DNA of 64,000 nt from JAVVHH01 sp963835135 (lineage in GTDB: Bacteria; Pseudomonadota; Alphaproteobacteria; Acetobacterales; Acetobacteraceae), in contig CAWIEF010000005.1 in the NCBI GenBank assembly GCA_963835135.1, positions 248,001 to 312,000 on the forward strand, in the 5' to 3' direction. Each line of letters opens with the position of its first letter. Within the stretch, counting starts at the first letter, position 1. The translations under genes were made by a program, and so were the position numbers. The notes below the pieces were generated by a model. That model saw only the letters and a list, made by a program, of their open reading frames with translations. It was not told where the DNA came from and made no database searches. Below, one piece after another: positions 62,223-64,000 of this stretch.

Positions 62223-63698
62223 ATGACCCGCGCCATCATGTTCCAAGGCACCGGCTCCTCCGTCGGCAAATCCGTTTTAGTCGCCGGCCTCGCGCGCGCC
62301 TGCCTCCGCCGCGGCCTGCGCGTCGCCCCGTTCAAGCCTCAGAACATGTCCAACAACGCCGCCGTGGTGGCGGGCGGAGGCGGCGAGATCGGCCGCGCCC
62401 AGGCTCTCCAAGCCCGCGCCGCCGGCCTCGAGCCCTCCGTCGACATGAACCCTGTTCTGCTCAAACCCCAATCCGAGACCGGCTCCCAAATCATCGTCCA
62501 GGGCAGCGTGTTCGCCACCGCCCACGCCCGCGAGTACCAGGCGCTCAAGCCGAGCCTCCTCCCCCGCGTCCTCGAAAGCTTCCACCGCCTCGCCGCCACC
62601 GCCGACATCGTCCTCGTCGAGGGCGCCGGCAGCGCCTCGGAGATCAACCTTCGCCGCGGCGACATCGCCAACATGGGCTTTGCCCAAGCCACCAACACGC
62701 CCGTCGTCGTCATCGGCGACATCGACCGCGGCGGCGTGATCGCCAGCCTCGTCGGCACGCACGCCGTGCTCGACCCGGCCGATCGCGCGCTCGTCTGCGG
62801 CTTCGTCGTCAACCGGATGCGCGGCGACCTCTCGCTCTTCGAGGACGGCATGCGCCTGATCGGCGACCGCACCGGCTGGGCGCCGCTCGGCCTCGTGCCG
62901 CACTGCGAGCACGTCCGCCGCTTGCCCGCCGAGGATGCTGCCGATCTCGGCGCCGCAACTCGCGGTCGCCCCCGCGCCGCGACCGGCGGCCGCGTCCGCA
63001 TCGCCGTCCCGCTGCTCCCCGGCATCGCCAATTTCGACGACTTGGACCCGTTGGCTGCCGAGCCTGACGTCGATCTCGTGCTGGTCGAGCGCGGTCAGGT
63101 GCTGCCCTCCGACGCGGCGCTGGTCGTGCTCGCCGGGTCGAAGTCGACGATCTCCGATCTCCGCATGCTCCGGGCGGAAGGCTGGGATGTCGACATCCTG
63201 GCCCATGTCCGGCGCGGCGGTGGCGTGCTCGGTCTGTGCGGCGGCTATCAGATGCTCGGACGCCGGCTGGCCGATCCTGCCGGCGTGGAGGGTCCGCCGG
63301 GATCGGTGGACGGGCTTGGCCTGCTCGACGTCGAGACCGTGCTCGGCGGTGACAAGCGGCTGGAGCGATGTTCGGGGACGCTGGTTGGCTCGGGAGCCGG
63401 GTTCGCCGGCTACGAGATCCATCTGGGCCGCACCACCGGCCCCGGTCTCGCCGCGCCGTTCCTGCGCTTCGCCGACGGCAGGCCGGATGGCGCCGTCTCG
63501 CCCTCGGGCCGGGTCGCCGGCACCTACGTTCACGGCCTCTTCAGCGCCGACGCCGCCCGCGCCGCCCTGCTGCGCGAGATCGGCGCCGCGCCGACCGCCC
63601 GCTCGCACGAGGCCGAGGTGGAGGCCGCGCTCGACGGTCTGGCCGCCCACCTCGAGCGGTACATGGACATCGACCACCTGCTCAGCCTGGCGAGGTGA
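62223..63698 (+). CDS. cobQ: Cobyric acid synthase
   Basis: Amidates the b, d, e and g side chains of adenosylcobyrinate a,c-diamide. The ATG at 62223 gives 491 residues. The ATPase part has MFQGTGSSVGKSVLVAGLAR, APFKPQNMSNNA and EGAGSASEINLR; the glutaminase part has LAGSKSTISDLRML, GLCGGYQMLGRRL with the nucleophile Cys, GYEIHLGRT and GTYVHGLF. The last 17 nt overlap cobD on the other strand. Confidence 0.95.
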   Translation: MTRAIMFQGTGSSVGKSVLVAGLARACLRRGLRVAPFKPQNMSNNAAVVAGGGGEIGRAQALQARAAGLEPSVDMNPVLLKPQSETGSQIIVQGSVFATAHAREYQALKPSLLPRVLESFHRLAATADIVLVEGAGSASEINLRRGDIANMGFAQATNTPVVVIGDIDRGGVIASLVGTHAVLDPADRALVCGFVVNRMRGDLSLFEDGMRLIGDRTGWAPLGLVPHCEHVRRLPAEDAADLGAATRGRPRAATGGRVRIAVPLLPGIANFDDLDPLAAEPDVDLVLVERGQVLPSDAALVVLAGSKSTISDLRMLRAEGWDVDILAHVRRGGGVLGLCGGYQMLGRRLADPAGVEGPPGSVDGLGLLDVETVLGGDKRLERCSGTLVGSGAGFAGYEIHLGRTTGPGLAAPFLRFADGRPDGAVSPSGRVAGTYVHGLFSADAARAALLREIGAAPTARSHEAEVEAALDGLAAHLERYMDIDHLLSLAR

Positions 63699-64000
63699 GC
63701 GCCGCCATCCCAACGAGCGCCCCGAGTTGCAGCGCGCAGGCGGTCCGGTAAAGCCGCAGCGCTGCGCGCAGATCGGCCAGGTCCGCCGCTGCCCGCCCGT
63801 CCCCCATCCAGGCATCCTCAACCAGCACGCCGTCATACACCCGCGGCCCCGCCAGCCGCAGCCCGAGCGCGCCCGCCATCGCCGCCTCCGGCCAGCCCGC
63901 GTTCGGCGAGCGATGCCGCCCCGCATCGCGCCAGACCGCCCGGGCCGCGCCGCCTGCATCGCGCCCGCCGAGCACCGCTGCCGCCATCAGCCACACCGCC
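63682..64000 (-). CDS. cobD: Adenosylcobinamide-phosphate synthase, N-terminus beyond the window
   Basis: The visible C-terminal part of about 105 residues has RSPNAGWPEAAMAGALGLRL and GPRVYDGVLVEDAWMGDG, the conserved end of CobD/CbiB, followed by a hydrophobic last helix. The frame stays open to the window edge, so the gene starts past 64000. It attaches aminopropanol phosphate to cobyric acid in the membrane. It is convergent with cobQ. Confidence 0.9.
   Translation of the reverse strand, partial: AVWLMAAAVLGGRDAGGAARAVWRDAGRHRSPNAGWPEAAMAGALGLRLAGPRVYDGVLVEDAWMGDGRAAADLADLRAALRLYRTACALQLGALVGMAALTSPG

Overview
The window is GC-rich (about 70% by eye) chromosomal DNA of an aerobic alphaproteobacterium, most likely a member of Rhodospirillales/Acetobacteraceae. 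The evidence is an unfused 14-gene complex I operon with separate nuoC and nuoD. It is followed by coaX, RNase J, a DUF1467 gene, proS and a lolCD pair, and there is an aroA-cmk pair next to a TIGR02300 (FYDLN acid) gene. A largely aerobic-type cobalamin pathway and PEP-CTERM proteins with HAF repeats are also present. The taxonomic call is inferred from gene content and order, not from a marker-gene comparison.

Layout. 1-0.9 kb: 3' part of the reading frame missing, a HAF-repeat secreted protein. 1.2-4.5 kb: lolD, lolC, proS. 4.7-4.85 kb: a compact structured RNA candidate that also carries a 23-codon reading frame and ends in a rho-independent terminator. 4.9-22 kb: nuoABCDEFGHIJKLMN-coaX-rnj-DUF1467, about 17 kb on the minus strand with mostly overlapping or abutting genes. 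22.1 kb: tRNA-Asp, then an unrecognised gene and an orphan HK97-gp10-like phage gene. 23.6-25.6 kb: cmk and aroA. 25.7-32.7 kb (plus strand): TIGR02300 protein, an MFS permease, the two methylcrotonyl-CoA carboxylase subunits, a BPSL0067-type putative amidase and a 3-hydroxyisobutyrate-dehydrogenase-like enzyme. 32.7-33.3 kb: an odd protein with a type IV prepilin leader and a PEP-CTERM-like tail. 33.4-41.2 kb: a sugar ABC importer with a PfkB kinase, a phosphoesterase, a SAF-domain oxidoreductase and an MFS sugar porter. 41.3-64 kb: a large cobalamin supercluster interrupted by two tandem HAF/PEP-CTERM genes.

The cobalamin cluster has bluB, cobC, cobS, cobT, cobB, cobA, cbiD, cobM, cobE, cobL, cobK, cobJ, cobI, cobH, cobG, cobN, cobW, a DUF1636 gene, cobU, cobO, cobQ and the end of cobD. 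Corrin ring methylation runs through the O2-dependent CobG route, but the C1 methyltransferase is CbiD; no cobF is seen. A cobalamin riboswitch with a near-consensus promoter precedes the DUF1636-cobW-cobN-cobG-cobH-cobI-cobJ operon, whose genes overlap or abut within a few nucleotides. CobN's usual partner chelatase subunits, cobalt uptake and cobF are not in the window.

Four genes carry single-site frameshifts as sequenced (sugar ABC ATPase, SAF oxidoreductase, cobA, cobN). A palindromic CCCTCTCC...GGAGAGGG repeat with a GGGTGAGGG tail is scattered through intergenic spaces, and one copy lies in frame inside cobN.
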